Below are positions 6,714 through 6,780 of a DNA stretch of 6,780 nucleotides, one piece after another; the stretch's first letter is position 1, and every line of letters starts with the position of its first letter. The translations under genes and the position numbers were made by a program. The stretch is from Halieaceae bacterium (GTDB lineage: Bacteria > Pseudomonadota > Gammaproteobacteria > Pseudomonadales > Halieaceae), in assembly GCA_011524755.1 (NCBI GenBank), contig WTJR01000134.1, positions 19,881 through 26,660 of the forward strand, written 5' to 3'. Under the pieces are notes generated by a model, which was given only the letters and a program-made list of their open reading frames with translations, did not search any database and was not told the DNA's origin.

Positions 6714-6728
6714 CGGCTTATAGCCGCC
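6712..6728 (+). terminator. Compact GC hairpin after htpG, possible terminator without T tract
   Basis: GGCGGCT (6712-6718) and AGCCGCC (6722-6728) form a perfect 7-pair, GC-rich stem with the 3-base loop TAT. Position 31 bases after the htpG stop suits a transcript end, but the following CGGATTCTC is not T-rich. It is therefore a weak or Rho-assisted terminator, or an mRNA-stabilising hairpin (inference). Confidence 0.4.
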
Positions 6729-6734
6729 CGGATT

Positions 6735-6754
6735 CTCAGCGGCAGTTAACTGAG
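6735..6754 (+). other. Short inverted repeat upstream of the last gene start
   Basis: CTCAG (6735-6739) and CTGAG (6750-6754) are complementary around a 10-base spacer containing GTTAAC. CCCG (6727-6730) and CGGG (6755-6758) could extend the stem across an unpaired GATT. It lies immediately before the Shine-Dalgarno sequence of the gene starting at 6768. It could be an operator or RNA fold, but five-base arms may be chance. Confidence 0.3.
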
Positions 6755-6767
6755 CGGGGAGTCCAAC

Positions 6768-6780
6768 ATGTGCGGGCGAC
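6768..6780 (+). CDS. Start of a probable SRAP (YedK/HMCES) family protein, cut by the window edge
   Basis: Only 13 bases are visible. ATG 6768 is preceded by GGGGAG (6756-6761) with a 6-base spacer, a good ribosome binding site, and reads Met-Cys-Gly-Arg. M-C-G-R is the nearly invariant start of SRAP proteins (E. coli YedK, human HMCES). In that family the Met is removed and Cys2 forms a thiazolidine crosslink with abasic sites in single-stranded DNA. Class II glutamine amidotransferases also begin Met-Cys-Gly but usually continue with Ile or Leu, so SRAP is favoured. Four residues cannot prove the family, and the call rests on the start signal and this tetrapeptide alone. Confidence 0.5.

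Noticed and set aside
1..6780. Search for tRNA or rRNA genes, CRISPR arrays, insertion sequences, attachment sites or a hidden defence system
   Set aside because: Nothing supports any of these. Nearly all bases are in intact housekeeping genes, and the gaps are short and hold only hairpins, a terminator and a promoter.

Overview
The window is ordinary bacterial housekeeping DNA: the distal part of a 2-oxoglutarate dehydrogenase / succinyl-CoA synthetase operon, then a heat-shock chaperone gene, all on the + strand. Protein similarity (recalled from known sequences, not searched) and the order sucB-lpd-sucC-sucD point to a gammaproteobacterium related to the Pseudomonas/Azotobacter lineage or to marine Cellvibrionales-type bacteria. 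In that lineage the E3 gene of the 2-oxoglutarate dehydrogenase lies between sucB and sucCD. Base composition is balanced to slightly GC-rich and uniform, with no sign of transferred DNA.

Layout: bases 1-1067 hold the 3' part of sucB (E2), cut by the left edge inside the lipoyl domain. lpd (E3) follows at 1083-2519, with its Shine-Dalgarno (SD) sequence overlapping the sucB stop. An 82-base gap (2520-2601) contains two adjacent hairpins just ahead of sucC (2602-3771). sucC and sucD (3768-4640) overlap by ATGA. A Rho-independent terminator (4662-4686) closes the operon. A near-consensus sigma-32 promoter (4720-4748) then drives htpG (4780-6681). Behind htpG is a short region of inverted repeats. 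The right edge cuts the start of another gene whose first four codons read M-C-G-R, the typical start of SRAP (YedK/HMCES) proteins.

How the genes work together: E1 (sucA, presumably upstream), SucB and Lpd convert 2-oxoglutarate, CoA and NAD+ to succinyl-CoA, CO2 and NADH. SucC and SucD then convert succinyl-CoA to succinate with formation of a nucleoside triphosphate. Two consecutive TCA-cycle steps are thus encoded together. HtpG is a separate, heat-inducible transcription unit.

No previously undescribed system is visible. The points most worth a second look are the lpd-sucC leader hairpins with a possible alternative pairing over the sucC ribosome binding site, the very clean sigma-32 promoter, the hairpin cluster after htpG, and the probable SRAP gene at the edge.
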